Below are positions 36,492 to 46,004 of a stretch of 64,000 nucleotides of DNA, in pieces. The DNA is from Myxococcota bacterium (GTDB taxonomy: Bacteria > Myxococcota_A > UBA9160 > SMWR01), in the NCBI GenBank assembly GCA_022447545.1, contig JAKVBI010000001.1, forward strand, positions 62,001 through 126,000. Direction: 5' to 3'. The notes beneath the pieces were generated by a model. The model was not told the origin of the DNA. It was given only the letters and a program-made list of their open reading frames with translations, and ran no database searches. Numbering within the stretch: position 1 is the stretch's first letter; each line of letters opens with the position of its first letter. Position numbers and translations under genes: made by a program.

Positions 36492-37091
36492 ATGGCGGTT
36501 CAATGGCCCGCATCCCGGCGGTTGCAGACCTCTGTTGTTGCTGTGGGCCTTCTACCGGCCTTGGCCCTGATGACCCGGGCAATTCGCGGCACGCTCGGGG
36601 CCAACCCGGTCGAGGCAATCACCCATGAGACCGGCGAGTGGGCACTTCGACTGCTTCTCCTCACTCTCGCGGTCACACCTGCCCGAAGGCTCTTCTCGTT
36701 ACGCCGGATCGCACCGCTTCGACGCAGCCTGGGGTTGCTGACCTTCGGCTACGCTTGCTCTCACTTCCTCGCCTACCTGGTCCTCGATCACTTCTTCGAC
36801 TGGCAAGCCATCTTCGAGGATGTGCTCGAGCGACGCTATGTGACCGTGGGGTTCCTGGGATTCCTGGCCATGGTTCCCCTGGCACTGACCTCCACGAACC
36901 GGATGGCCCGTCGTCTGGGTCGCCATTGGAAAATGCTGCACCGGCTCTCCTACGTGGCAGCCGCGTGCGGGGTGCTCCACTTCCTCTGGCTCGTCAAAGC
37001 CGATCTTCGCGAGCCCCTGATCTATGCCGGCGTGCTTGCCGTGCTGATGGGGGCGAGAATCTGGTTCTGGAGGTTCCGAAAGTCCCCTTGA
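36492..37091 (+). CDS. msrQ: Haem-binding membrane subunit MsrQ (YedZ)
   Basis: A 199-residue integral membrane protein with about six hydrophobic segments of the ferric-reductase-like type. Haem-ligand His candidates are in YACSHFLAYLVLDH and HRLSYVAAACGVLHFLW. It passes electrons from the quinone pool or flavin reductase to MsrP. GAGGAAG precedes the ATG. The typical family length (about 200) is met. Confidence 0.95.
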   Translation: MAVQWPASRRLQTSVVAVGLLPALALMTRAIRGTLGANPVEAITHETGEWALRLLLLTLAVTPARRLFSLRRIAPLRRSLGLLTFGYACSHFLAYLVLDHFFDWQAIFEDVLERRYVTVGFLGFLAMVPLALTSTNRMARRLGRHWKMLHRLSYVAAACGVLHFLWLVKADLREPLIYAGVLAVLMGARIWFWRFRKSP

Positions 37092-37128
37092 AACCTCGCG
37101 CCGAAGCCCGCTCGACCCATCGGACGAT

Positions 37129-37503
37129 TCAGGGCATTTGGATCTTGCCCGGCCTCGCGGCCCCAGGCACTACGATGCGAGAAGCTTCCTGCCGCTGCAT
37201 CTCGCGCGCTTCCTCGATGAGGTTGTTCACCGCTGCGGCGACAGCGTCGGGAAATTGGTCAATGGCCTCGTCGAGACTCTTGGCCTCCAGGGGACACTGA
37301 ACCGGAAGCGGCCCCGCCTGGGACATCAGAGTGGTCTGGCCTGAATAGAGGACCGGGCGGCTGGAATCGGGAGACCCATCCGAGCAAATGGGAATCATGC
37401 AGCGAATGGTCGCGACTTTGAGATCCGTGTAGGTCTCCTCGCGGTATAGGTTGTCGCGATCGACCTTGATCTCGCTCAGGGCCTGCTGTTCCGGATCACT
37501 CAC
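37129..37503 (-). CDS. Small uncharacterised protein
   Basis: A 124-residue protein without a signal peptide or a domain I recognise. The central part has TIRCMIPICSDGSPD and the C-terminal half is helical and acidic (DEAIDQFPDAVAAAVNNLIEEA), ending in a basic tail. It has the codon use of the neighbourhood and a strong AAGGAG 7 nt before the GTG start. It is probably cytoplasmic. It converges on msrQ with a 37-nt gap, and its 5' end faces the TraB-family gene. Confidence 0.75.
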   Translation of the reverse strand: MSDPEQQALSEIKVDRDNLYREETYTDLKVATIRCMIPICSDGSPDSSRPVLYSGQTTLMSQAGPLPVQCPLEAKSLDEAIDQFPDAVAAAVNNLIEEAREMQRQEASRIVVPGAARPGKIQMP

Positions 37504-37753
37504 CTCAAACTCCTTCGACGGTCGAAAACGAAACCGTCCAGTCGCGGAACGTTCCGCTGGGGAAGATCAGAGGCTACCACGACCGGCTCATTTTTCGAGC
37601 ACTCCCTCCCATCGAGAGTTCCCGCCTGGGTACTGTGGAAGCGTATCGCGCCGCTACACTCCGCCTTCGGCTCGTGAGGTTCACCTCGGCTTCCACGGGT
37701 TTCAGGATCGAAGCCAGCACCTGCCGGGCCACCCGCGAGAAGAGGTCAAAGCC

Positions 37754-38968
37754 ATTTCTTCGAATCACACAGGATCAGAAGGAGAGAGTGCGGAAGCCCG
37801 CGACTACCCGCGCGACGTTCACATCGTAGAAGTCCAGGGGCGCGAGTTCATACTGGTCGGCACCGCACATGTCTCCCAGGAGTCGACGGACCTCGTTCGG
37901 CAGGTCATCGAACGCGAGCGACCCGACCACGTATGCGTCGAACTCGACCCTCAACGCTTCGAGGCACTCTCCCGCAAGACACGCTGGGAGAGTCTCGATC
38001 TCAGGGAAGTCATCCGCAAGAAACAACTCGCCGCCCTGATCGCAAACCTGATGCTCGCATGGTACCAGCGGAAACTCGGCGGAGCGCTGGGAGTCGTACC
38101 CGGTACCGAGTTGCTCGAGGCAACCCGGACTGCGGATGAACTGGGCATTCCGGTGGCGCTTTGCGACCGCGACGTGCGAATCACCTTGCGGCGGGCCTGG
38201 TCCTCCATGTCCCTGTGGAACAAGGCCAAGCTGATGGGGGTCCTCAGTGGGAGCGTACTGGGCCCACCCGAACTGGACGAAGACGAGCTCCGCCGATTGC
38301 GAGAACAAGACGTTCTTTCGGAGCTCATGCAGGAACTCGGCGAGGCCATGCCACAGCTAAAACGTGTTCTGATCGACGAGCGAGACGCCTACCTCACGGA
38401 AAAGATCCTCTGTGTCGAGGGCCGCCGCGTAGTGGCCGTGGTCGGCGCCGGGCACGTGAGCGGCATGGTCAAAGCCCTGGAGAGTGGTAACGATGTCGAT
38501 CTAGACGCCATTTCTGTCGTTCCCCCGGTCGATCCCATCTGGAAGTGGATCGGCTGGGGCATTCCCAGCCTCATCCTCGCCGCTCTGACATACATTGGCG
38601 TCACCAAGGGTGCCGCGGTGGCCGGCGCCAACGCGCTGTTCTGGGTTGTCGCGAATGGAATCCCGACGACGCTTGGAGCGGCGATCGCCTTGTCGCACCC
38701 TCTGGTGGTGCTCTCAGCGTTCTTCGTGGCACCCGTCACGAGCCTGATTCCCGTGATCGGTGCAGGCTACGTCTTGGCATTTTTCCAGGCCTACCTGGTA
38801 GCCCCGACGGTCTCCGAATTCGAAACCGTGCTCGATGACGTAGGAGTCATGCGCCGCTGGTGGAGCAGCCGTTTGCTCCGAATCTTTCTCGTGTTCATCC
38901 TGACCACCCTGGGTAGCATCGCGGGAACGTGGGTCGGGGGCATCGAGATTGTCTCCAACCTCTTCTGA
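37754..38968 (+). CDS. TraB/PrgY-family membrane protein, unusual (ATT?) start
   Basis: A TraB/PrgY-family protein: FILVGTAHVSQES, then VCVELDPQRFEAL, RVLIDERDAYL and VVAVVGAGHVSGM (the two GxxH motifs and paired Glu/Arg), followed by about five C-terminal membrane segments (IPSLILAALTYIGV to FLVFILTTLGSIAGTWV). Members are about 390-400 residues. In this frame there is no ATG, GTG or TTG between 37469 and 38050. The best candidate is ATT at 37754 (GAGG 8 nt upstream), which gives 404 residues. Otherwise the gene runs from TTG 37451/37466 with an unfamiliar 100-residue leader. Confidence 0.8.
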   Translation: MSSNHTGSEGESAEARDYPRDVHIVEVQGREFILVGTAHVSQESTDLVRQVIERERPDHVCVELDPQRFEALSRKTRWESLDLREVIRKKQLAALIANLMLAWYQRKLGGALGVVPGTELLEATRTADELGIPVALCDRDVRITLRRAWSSMSLWNKAKLMGVLSGSVLGPPELDEDELRRLREQDVLSELMQELGEAMPQLKRVLIDERDAYLTEKILCVEGRRVVAVVGAGHVSGMVKALESGNDVDLDAISVVPPVDPIWKWIGWGIPSLILAALTYIGVTKGAAVAGANALFWVVANGIPTTLGAAIALSHPLVVLSAFFVAPVTSLIPVIGAGYVLAFFQAYLVAPTVSEFETVLDDVGVMRRWWSSRLLRIFLVFILTTLGSIAGTWVGGIEIVSNLF

Positions 38969-39072
38969 TCTTCTTGACCCTATCGACTCCCTGAGGCCTG
39001 CACGCCCGGGTCAGCACTCACCCGGAGGATCCGAGCCCGCCCCCGGACGATTCCGATCTCCCGCCCACCCGG

Positions 39073-39078
39073 TATCCT
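39073..39078 (+). promoter_or_regulatory. Candidate -10 element upstream of waaF
   Basis: TATCCT, with TTCCGA 16 nt upstream. A 45-residue frame begins 8 nt later at 39087 and overlaps the waaF start, and could be a leader ORF. The rest of 38969-39213 shows nothing recognisable. Confidence 0.25.
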
Positions 39079-39213
39079 CAGTAGCGATGGAATGCCGCGC
39101 AAAGACGCCTCGCAGGGATTCTCAGGCTCACGGAGACACGACTCCGAAAAACCCAGCCGGGGACTTCCACAGGAACGGACATCCGCGGTCGCGAGGGTTG
39201 GCCAGAATGGAAG

Positions 39214-40287
39214 ATGCCCGATGACCCCCTCCCGGGCCTTGCGCACCGCGGGTCTGTGAACGTGCCCGAGAGGATTCTCGTGCGCCTGCCCAACTGGGTT
39301 GGAGACACCGTCATGGCAACCCCTGCACTGCGTGCAATCCGTGCCGGGCGCCCCGAGGCAGAGATCACCGTCGAAGGCCCTCCCAGTCTCCGGGATCTTC
39401 TCGATGGTCTGACCTGCTTCGATCACTTTCTGGACGACGCCAATCGCGGAACCACCGCCACGCTGGGTCGAGCTCGAGAGTTGCGGCGGCGCGCCTTCGA
39501 TCTGGCCATCATTCTGCCCGACTCTGTCCGGAGCGCTCTCGGGCCCTTCTTGGCTCGTGTTCCACGTCGAGTCGGTTATTCGCGCGACCCATTGCGGCGA
39601 GTTCTCGTGACGGAAGGGCCCGAACTACCACGAGACGACGCCGGGCGCCGTGTCCCCATCCCAATGGTCGAGCGTTACCTGAATCTGTCGCGGCACCTTC
39701 AGTGTCAGGACCGCGGGTCTCATGTAAACCTGACGGTAAAGCCGGACGAACTTCAACGAGTGGATGAAGATTTGAAACGGCTCGGGATCTCACCAGACCG
39801 AAAACTCGTCGTGGTGTCGCCAGGCGCTCGCTTTGGCCCGAGCAAAAGGTGGCCGGTCGAGCATTTTTCTGCAGCTTGCGATGCCTTGGTGGAACGTTTC
39901 GACCTGCAGCCGTTGATTGCATGTGCTCCCAATGAGATCCACCTAGCGCAGGAGATCGTCGCCCAGTCGCCAAATGCGATTCCGTGGCGACCCGACGGCT
40001 CGTCAACCCTGGGCGGGCTCAAGGCACTGATGAGCCGCGCCACTCTCGCTGTTTCCAACGACGCAGGCGCACGCCATGTCGCCGTCGCGCTGGGTCTTCC
40101 CGTCGTGGTGCTCATGGGCTCTACCGACCCGAGGCACACCGCCTGTAACCTCGAGCGGCAACGAGTCCTGCGCACGGGAGTCGCGTGCAGCCCGTGCCAC
40201 AAGCGCACATGCCCCATCGATCACCGCTGCATGACGCGGCTCGCCCCCGATCTGGTGGTCTCAGCGGCAGAGGAACTTCTCGGGTAG
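39214..40287 (+). CDS. waaF: Lipopolysaccharide heptosyltransferase II-like GT9 enzyme
   Basis: A 357-residue GT9 glycosyltransferase (GT-B fold). RILVRLPNWVGDTVMATPAL is the N-terminal acceptor-side signature; VVVSPGARFGPSKRWPVEHF and SNDAGARHVAVALGLPVVV are the nucleotide-sugar-side motifs. The C-terminal CSPCHKRTCPIDHRCM block is typical of WaaF. It adds a heptose to inner-core LPS from ADP-heptose. The ATG at 39214 has a poor site; GTG at 39256 or 39262 may be used instead. A short frame upstream overlaps the start. Confidence 0.92.
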   Translation: MPDDPLPGLAHRGSVNVPERILVRLPNWVGDTVMATPALRAIRAGRPEAEITVEGPPSLRDLLDGLTCFDHFLDDANRGTTATLGRARELRRRAFDLAIILPDSVRSALGPFLARVPRRVGYSRDPLRRVLVTEGPELPRDDAGRRVPIPMVERYLNLSRHLQCQDRGSHVNLTVKPDELQRVDEDLKRLGISPDRKLVVVSPGARFGPSKRWPVEHFSAACDALVERFDLQPLIACAPNEIHLAQEIVAQSPNAIPWRPDGSSTLGGLKALMSRATLAVSNDAGARHVAVALGLPVVVLMGSTDPRHTACNLERQRVLRTGVACSPCHKRTCPIDHRCMTRLAPDLVVSAAEELLG

Positions 40288-40309
40288 TCGAGCTCCGAGC
40301 CGATGTGGC

Positions 40310-41104
40310 CTACTCAAGAACGCGTTCACGTAAAGCCACCAGGGACGACTCGTTCACCCCCGCGCTGAGCGCGTAGGCGTCCATCGAACCGTGTCGCTCG
40401 CGTAGACCGTCCAACAGAGCGACCATCGTCTCGGGGTTGGCGTGCAGAGTCTCGGGCGGGAGTTCCTTCCACATGTCTCGGTATCCTCCCGATTCGTTGA
40501 GCCTCTCCACGATGGCGTCGAGGGTCTCACGGGTCGCCGCATAATCGGCAACGATCACCTCGTCCTCGACCCCCAGGATTCCCAGGAGAATGGCGGAGAT
40601 CACGCCGGTCCGATCCTTACCTGCCGCGCAGTGGTACACGGCAGCTCGCTCCGAAGAAGCGAGGGTCTCGACGATTCGGGCAATGGCCAACTTGGCAAAC
40701 TCGGTCATGCCCAGGTACATCTCGCCCAGGCTCAACTCTGCCGGGGCTTTGTCTGGGACCGGAGCATTTCCGTCGAACAAGGGAAGGTGGTGAAAACGAA
40801 TCGATTCCTGCTCCAGCAGGCCACGGCCATCGATCTCGAGCTCTCGGGTGGAGCGCAGATCGATGATGTCCCCGAGTTCAATCTCGTCACGCAGGTAGGC
40901 CACATCCTCGGGTGTCAAGTGGCTCAGCCCATCGGCACGAAACAGAAGGCGCCATCCGACACGGCGCCCGTCGCGAGTCGGATAACCGCCCAGATCCCGA
41001 AAGTTGTTGCAGCCCCGAAGGTCCAAACGTCGTTCAAGCATGCGCGCATTCTGAAGAAAAATCGGCGCCGTGTGAAGTTCTTCGGCGCTCAGATGATGGA
41101 TCAA
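40310..41104 (-). CDS. Tyrosine-protein phosphatase (Y_phosphatase3 family)
   Basis: A 264-residue cysteine-dependent phosphatase. It has LRGCNNFRDLGGYPTRDGR (family N-terminal signature, about 29-48), the P-loop VYHCAAGKDRTGV (158-168, catalytic Cys159) and a helical lid. Related proteins act on phosphotyrosine or phosphoinositides in bacteria. It overlaps the upstream Crp/Fnr gene as TTGA: the TTG start shares two bases with the TGA stop, suggesting translational coupling. An ATG at 41041 is the alternative start. Confidence 0.92.
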   Translation of the reverse strand: MIHHLSAEELHTAPIFLQNARMLERRLDLRGCNNFRDLGGYPTRDGRRVGWRLLFRADGLSHLTPEDVAYLRDEIELGDIIDLRSTRELEIDGRGLLEQESIRFHHLPLFDGNAPVPDKAPAELSLGEMYLGMTEFAKLAIARIVETLASSERAAVYHCAAGKDRTGVISAILLGILGVEDEVIVADYAATRETLDAIVERLNESGGYRDMWKELPPETLHANPETMVALLDGLRERHGSMDAYALSAGVNESSLVALRERVLE

Positions 41105-41811
41105 ACCAAGATCTGGTTCGCGATCCGTTCCATCTCTTCCATTCGATGGATGATCACATAGCCGCGCTCGACGCTGATCAAGCCGTCAGAGGCCCAGGTT
41201 CGCATCTGTTTGTTGATGCTCTCCCGGGTGGTGCCCACGAGGTCACCCCACTCCTCCTGAGAGAGCTTGAGATCGATGCGAATTCCCTGCGGCGTGGACT
41301 CTCCATACCGTTCCGCATAGCTCGTGAGCTTCTTGGCGAGCCTCGGCGGTAGGTTCAGGAACAGAGTGTCCTCGACCAACTCGCTCACACCGCGCAGGCG
41401 ATTGGCCAGGATGACCAACAATTGAATCGCAGTGTCGGGGTGCGAGCGCACGAAAGCGAGAAAGTCTCTCCGGTCGATCACTAGCAATTCACACGGCTCG
41501 ACTGCGGTGACCGTCGCATTGCGAGGCGCTCCGGTGATGAGAGCCATCTCTCCGATCACTTCACCCGGCCCCACGGTGTTGAAGACGACATTGTCGCCAT
41601 CCATCGAGGTGGTCAGAATCTTGAGCCTGCCAGTGCACACCACGTACACCTGGGATCCCTGATCGCCCTTGTGAAAGAGCTCTTCCCGGCTACTCAATTT
41701 TCGGGTGGTCGTGACCGCAGCGATCCCTTCCAAGTCCTGATCGCTCAAGCCTCCAAAGAGCCCGACCCCTGCCAGAATCTCGCGTTTTCGCTCGTTTCCG
41801 ACGATTGCCAC
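41101..41811 (-). CDS. Crp/Fnr-family transcriptional regulator
   Basis: A 236-residue regulator. The cyclic-nucleotide-binding-like beta-roll (about 15-130) includes EELFHKGDQGSQVYVVCTGR and GEVIGEMALITGAPRNATV. The C-terminal HTH (about 150-225) has LSQEEWGDLVGTTRESINK. GEMALITGAPRNATV resembles the cAMP phosphate-binding cassette of CRP, so cyclic nucleotide binding is plausible; there is no Fnr-type Cys cluster. The GTG start lies 6 nt after TATACT, with no Shine-Dalgarno. It is coupled to the phosphatase gene. Confidence 0.94.
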   Translation of the reverse strand: MAIVGNERKREILAGVGLFGGLSDQDLEGIAAVTTTRKLSSREELFHKGDQGSQVYVVCTGRLKILTTSMDGDNVVFNTVGPGEVIGEMALITGAPRNATVTAVEPCELLVIDRRDFLAFVRSHPDTAIQLLVILANRLRGVSELVEDTLFLNLPPRLAKKLTSYAERYGESTPQGIRIDLKLSQEEWGDLVGTTRESINKQMRTWASDGLISVERGYVIIHRMEEMERIANQILV

Positions 41812-41817
41812 GAAGCG

Positions 41818-41823
41818 AGTATA
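41818..41823 (-). promoter_or_regulatory. -10 element giving a leaderless crp-like mRNA
   Basis: TATACT on the minus strand, then CGCTTC and the GTG start. The hexamer is close to consensus. No -35 at 17-18 nt is evident, consistent with an activated or autoregulated promoter. Confidence 0.4.
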
Positions 41824-41986
41824 CCTCTGACCTCATTGGGCGAGGACCACCTTTGACCCACCCGCTGGCAAAAAACTCCGCCCCACATCTCAACCATCAG
41901 GCGACCCGCCGGCCAACCTGGTACCAAAATCCCTTCTCCGAGCTGGAGAGGGCCTCTGATCCCGCTTCGAATCAGCGCCCGGGAGA

Positions 41987-42916
41987 TCAAAAAGCCGGGA
42001 GAACCTCTTCGATCACTCGTTGTGTCTGGTCGAGGGTCTCTCGCTCCCCAGTTGCCATGGGTCTCAGGATGAACTTTGTGATTCCCACCTTCGCGTATTC
42101 TTCGATCCGTGCTCGGATATCCGCGGCCGTTCCCACGGCCAGATAGCCCTTAGGATCGAAATCGGGCTGGAATCTGGCCAGATTGCGAGCCATGCGTTCA
42201 ACTAGCGGATCGTCCCACGAGCCGAATCGAAAAGAGAACCCTGCCCCGTAGTGATCCGCAGGAACGGGCCGACCTACCTCCGCCGACGCCTTCGCGATGG
42301 CGCGCACGACCGTCTCTACCTGGGAGGGTGAGCTGATTCCCGCTACCCAGCCCGTGCCAATGCGCGCCGTTCTGCGAACAGCGGCATCACTATTGCCACC
42401 GATCCACAACGGAAGCGGATCCTGGACGGGGCGTGGGGAGATCGATGCATCGGTGTAGCGATAGAACTCGCCCTCGAACGTCACCGACTCCTCGCTCCAC
42501 AATCGCGCTAGAAGCGTCAGCGCCTCATCGGACTTGCGTCCGCGGCCCGCGGGGGATCGACCCGTTGCCCGCCATTCGGGTGCTGCCGACGGACCCACAC
42601 CGAATGCGGGTAGCAGGCGCCCGCCGCTGAGATAGTCGATGGTCGCACACTGCTTGGCGAGAACGAGAGGGTCTCGGTGGCTGACCACGGTGACGCTCAT
42701 GCCGAACTTCAAGCGGCTGGTTGCACCCGCCAGAGCCGCCATGGCACTGATCGACTCGAGAGTCGGGTCTCTCGTCACCAGTTGATCGCTATGCCAGATG
42801 GAGTCGACATGAGGGTCGGCCTCACAGCTCTCGACCCAACGCCAGTAACCCCCAGCGTCCTCGAACGGAAGGCCTGCAAGCCCGAGTCCGATCTTGATAC
42901 CCAACAAAGCCTCCAC
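41987..42916 (-). CDS. LLM-class F420-type oxidoreductase
   Basis: A 309-residue luciferase-like TIM barrel: IKIGLGLAGLPFEDAGGY, SIWHSDQLVTRDPTLE, LKFGMSVTVVSHRDPLVLA and GGRLLPAFGVGPSAAPEW. F420 use is typical but not proven. The frame opens with GTG at 42916. A GGTGGAGG Shine-Dalgarno lies over its first codons, so a TTG four codons later (42904) may be the true start. It lies between the regulator and uvrA, transcribed away from uvrA. Confidence 0.9.
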   Translation of the reverse strand: MEALLGIKIGLGLAGLPFEDAGGYWRWVESCEADPHVDSIWHSDQLVTRDPTLESISAMAALAGATSRLKFGMSVTVVSHRDPLVLAKQCATIDYLSGGRLLPAFGVGPSAAPEWRATGRSPAGRGRKSDEALTLLARLWSEESVTFEGEFYRYTDASISPRPVQDPLPLWIGGNSDAAVRRTARIGTGWVAGISSPSQVETVVRAIAKASAEVGRPVPADHYGAGFSFRFGSWDDPLVERMARNLARFQPDFDPKGYLAVGTAADIRARIEEYAKVGITKFILRPMATGERETLDQTQRVIEEVLPAF

Positions 42917-43093
42917 CTTGACGAAACCCTACGGTGCTGCCGGGCCTCCCCGGGGTCGCATTCCAGCTTCCGAAGGAGCGTACCCCAGGGCCAGCCGTGA
43001 CGGGGACGCCAATCCGGTGAAAGACTCCCGCGGGCCTGGGACAAACCTCGTATCAGACGGCGGTCGGATTGTTCAGTATGCTCGCCTTCCCCC

Positions 43094-45946
43094 ATGGAAC
43101 TCGATCACGTCTGGATTCGCGGCGCACGAGAGCACAACCTGCGCTCGGTCGATGTAAAGATCCCGAAGAAGAAACTCGTCGTACTCACGGGCGTCTCGGG
43201 CTCAGGCAAGTCCTCCTTGGCCTTCGACACACTCTACGCCGAGGGCCAACGACGCTACGTCGAATCCCTGTCCGCGTACGCTCGTCAGTTCCTCGGCCAG
43301 ATGGAGAAGCCTCGCTACGACACCATCCGAGGGCTCGCTCCAACGATCTCGATCGAACAAAAAACCACGGGGACGAATCCGCGATCGACGGTCGGGACCA
43401 TCACCGAGCTCTCGGACTACATGCGAGTCCTTTGGGCGCGCGTTGGAACCCAGCGCTGTCACAAGTGCGGCCGAACCGTCCAGGGACAGACTGCGGAGCA
43501 GATCGTCCGCGAGTTGATCGCCCAACCCGAGGGTTCGAAGCTCATCCTGATGGCGCCGCTCCTCGTCAACCGAAAAGGCGAACATCGAGAACTGCTGGAG
43601 GAAGCGCGACGCGCGGGATGGATCCGTTTACGAATCGATGGCGAGGTTACCGTCATCGATGATGTCAAGTCTCTCGACAAGCGGAAGAAGCACACTGTCG
43701 AAGCCGTCATCGACCGGGTCGTCCTCAAGAAAAGGGGCCTGCGCTCCCGCCTCACCGAGTCGGTCGAAACCGCTCTTCAGGTCGGACATGGAATTCTCAT
43801 CACGAGACGCAACAACGGTGCGGATGTCGTGTACTCGGAACACATGGCATGCAAGACCTGTGGGATCTCCTTTCCGGAACTCACACCTCAGAGCTTCTCC
43901 TTCAACAGCCCCCAGGGCATGTGCGTCGACTGCAACGGCCTCGGCTCCAGGGTGGAAATCGACCCCGAGTTGGTCATTCCCGACGACAGCCTGTCCATCG
44001 ACGAGGGCGCCATCCGAGCCTGGGGACCGGACGTCTCGAAACAAACGGGCTGGGGGAGTGGTTTCCGGAGCCAGATCTGCGAGCAATTGAACATCGATCT
44101 CGACAAACCTTTCAAGAAGATCTCGGCAAAACAGCGACACTTGCTCCTGGAAGGGGCGGGAGATCGTCAATTCCACGTGAAGTGGAAGGGACGAAGCGGC
44201 AAGGGATCCTTCGACATGAAGTGGGAAGGGGTCATGCCGCGCCTGATGAGGCGTTTCATGCAAGCGGGTTCCGAACGCTCCAAGCGCTGGTACGGCCAGT
44301 GGATCGGAGACACCCGCTGCTCGACTTGCGAGGGGAAACGGCTGCGTCCCGAGAGTGGTTCCGTCGAGATCGGCAGCTCCACCATCGTCGATATCTCCAG
44401 CCGCACGGTCGATGAAGTCCGCGAATTCTTCAATCAGCTGTCGCTGAAGGGCACACAAGCTGAAATCGCAACCGAGGTACTGAAGGAGATCCGCAACCGA
44501 CTGGACTTCCTTTCCGCCGTAGGACTCGGATATCTGTCGTTGGACAGATCCGGCCCAACGCTATCGGGAGGAGAATCCCAGCGGATCCGGCTCGCCAGCC
44601 AGGTGGGCAGCGAATTGACCGGCGTGATCTACATCCTCGACGAGCCCTCCATCGGACTCCACCAACGAGACAATCGCCTGCTGCTCGAGACCCTCAAGCG
44701 TATGCGCAACATCGGAAATACCGTCGTGGTGGTCGAACACGACGAGGAAACCATCCGAAATGCCGACCACGTGATCGACTTCGGGCCCGGTGCCGGAGTG
44801 TTGGGTGGGCGAGTCGTCCACGCTGGCACCCCCGAAAGCCTCGAACGTAGCCGCCGCTCGATCACCGGCGCCTACCTATCCGGAAGGACTCGAATCGAAA
44901 CGCGTTCAAAGCGGCGAACCCCCCAGGGCAGCCTCAAGGTCGCGAGTGCTACGGAGAACAACCTCCAGAACGTCGACGTCGAGTTTCCTCTCGGCGTATT
45001 GGTCACCGTCACCGGTGTTTCCGGGGCGGGGAAGTCGACCCTGGTGAACGACGTCCTATATCCGGCGCTAGCGCGCCAACTACACGGGTCGACCCGGCGA
45101 GTAGGACGACACAAAGCGCTGATGGGTGTCGAACAGATCGACAAAGTCTCCGCAATCGATCAGCGCCCGATTGGACGTACTCCTCGAAGCAATCCCGTCA
45201 CCTACATCAAGGTATTCGACGAGATCCGTCGATTTTTCGCCCAGCTACCCGAGTCCAGGATCCACGGTTACAAGCCGGGTCGATTCTCCTTCAACGTCAA
45301 GGGAGGCCGGTGCGAAGCCTGCCAGGGCGACGGAGTGCGCAAGATCGAGATGCACTTCCTACCCGACGTATTCGTACGCTGTGAGGAATGCGACGGCAAG
45401 CGATTCAACGAGGCGACCCTCGAAGTCCGCTACAAGGGACGATCAATATCGGACATTCTAGAACTGACCGTGCATGAAGCCGTTGATGTCTTCTCCGCGC
45501 ATCCGAAAATCGTTGCGCCCCTGAGATTGTTGGCCGACGTGGGTTTGGATTACCTCCATCTCGGCCAACCCTCTCCCACACTCTCAGGGGGTGAAGCCCA
45601 ACGCATCAAGCTGGCGCGTGAGTTGTCCAAGAAAGCGACCGGCCGCACCCTCTACCTACTGGACGAACCCACGACGGGTCTTCACTTCGACGACGTACGC
45701 AAGTTATTGTTGGTTCTGGACCGACTCGTGGACTCGGGCAACACGGTGGTGGTCATCGAGCACAACCTCGATGTGATCAAAACCGCAGACTGGGTGATCG
45801 ACCTGGGACCCGAGGGGGGGCCCAACGGAGGTGAGATCATCGCCCAAGGCACGCCGGAACAAGTTGCTCGAGTGAAGGGCTCGCACACGGGCCGCCACCT
45901 GCGCAAGGCTCTTCGTGCCGCGAAACCACGGCGCGCAAAGGCTTGA
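43094..45946 (+). CDS. uvrA: Excinuclease ABC subunit A (UvrA)
   Basis: A 950-residue DNA damage-recognition ATPase. Walker A motifs are GVSGSGKSSLAFDTLYAEGQ and GVSGAGKSTLVND; signatures are LSGGESQRIRLASQ and LSGGEAQRIKLARE. The zinc modules are CHKCG, CKTCG with CVDCNG, and CEACQG with CEECDG. It works with UvrB and UvrC in nucleotide-excision repair. There is no Shine-Dalgarno before the ATG, and a TATGCT hexamer lies 11 nt upstream, so the leader may be only a few nucleotides. No LexA-type box was recognised. Confidence 0.99.
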   Translation: MELDHVWIRGAREHNLRSVDVKIPKKKLVVLTGVSGSGKSSLAFDTLYAEGQRRYVESLSAYARQFLGQMEKPRYDTIRGLAPTISIEQKTTGTNPRSTVGTITELSDYMRVLWARVGTQRCHKCGRTVQGQTAEQIVRELIAQPEGSKLILMAPLLVNRKGEHRELLEEARRAGWIRLRIDGEVTVIDDVKSLDKRKKHTVEAVIDRVVLKKRGLRSRLTESVETALQVGHGILITRRNNGADVVYSEHMACKTCGISFPELTPQSFSFNSPQGMCVDCNGLGSRVEIDPELVIPDDSLSIDEGAIRAWGPDVSKQTGWGSGFRSQICEQLNIDLDKPFKKISAKQRHLLLEGAGDRQFHVKWKGRSGKGSFDMKWEGVMPRLMRRFMQAGSERSKRWYGQWIGDTRCSTCEGKRLRPESGSVEIGSSTIVDISSRTVDEVREFFNQLSLKGTQAEIATEVLKEIRNRLDFLSAVGLGYLSLDRSGPTLSGGESQRIRLASQVGSELTGVIYILDEPSIGLHQRDNRLLLETLKRMRNIGNTVVVVEHDEETIRNADHVIDFGPGAGVLGGRVVHAGTPESLERSRRSITGAYLSGRTRIETRSKRRTPQGSLKVASATENNLQNVDVEFPLGVLVTVTGVSGAGKSTLVNDVLYPALARQLHGSTRRVGRHKALMGVEQIDKVSAIDQRPIGRTPRSNPVTYIKVFDEIRRFFAQLPESRIHGYKPGRFSFNVKGGRCEACQGDGVRKIEMHFLPDVFVRCEECDGKRFNEATLEVRYKGRSISDILELTVHEAVDVFSAHPKIVAPLRLLADVGLDYLHLGQPSPTLSGGEAQRIKLARELSKKATGRTLYLLDEPTTGLHFDDVRKLLLVLDRLVDSGNTVVVIEHNLDVIKTADWVIDLGPEGGPNGGEIIAQGTPEQVARVKGSHTGRHLRKALRAAKPRRAKA

Positions 45947-46004
45947 GTCCTTGGCATAGCGCTGCTTCACGGAAACCAGTACCGGGCCTGAAATCAGCCC
46001 AGGC

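Noticed and set aside
45984-46000. Hairpin GGGC-CTGA...TCAG-CCC between uvrA and the TMTC-like gene
   Set aside because: Short stem with a bulge, 4-nt loop and no U-tract; too weak to call a terminator.
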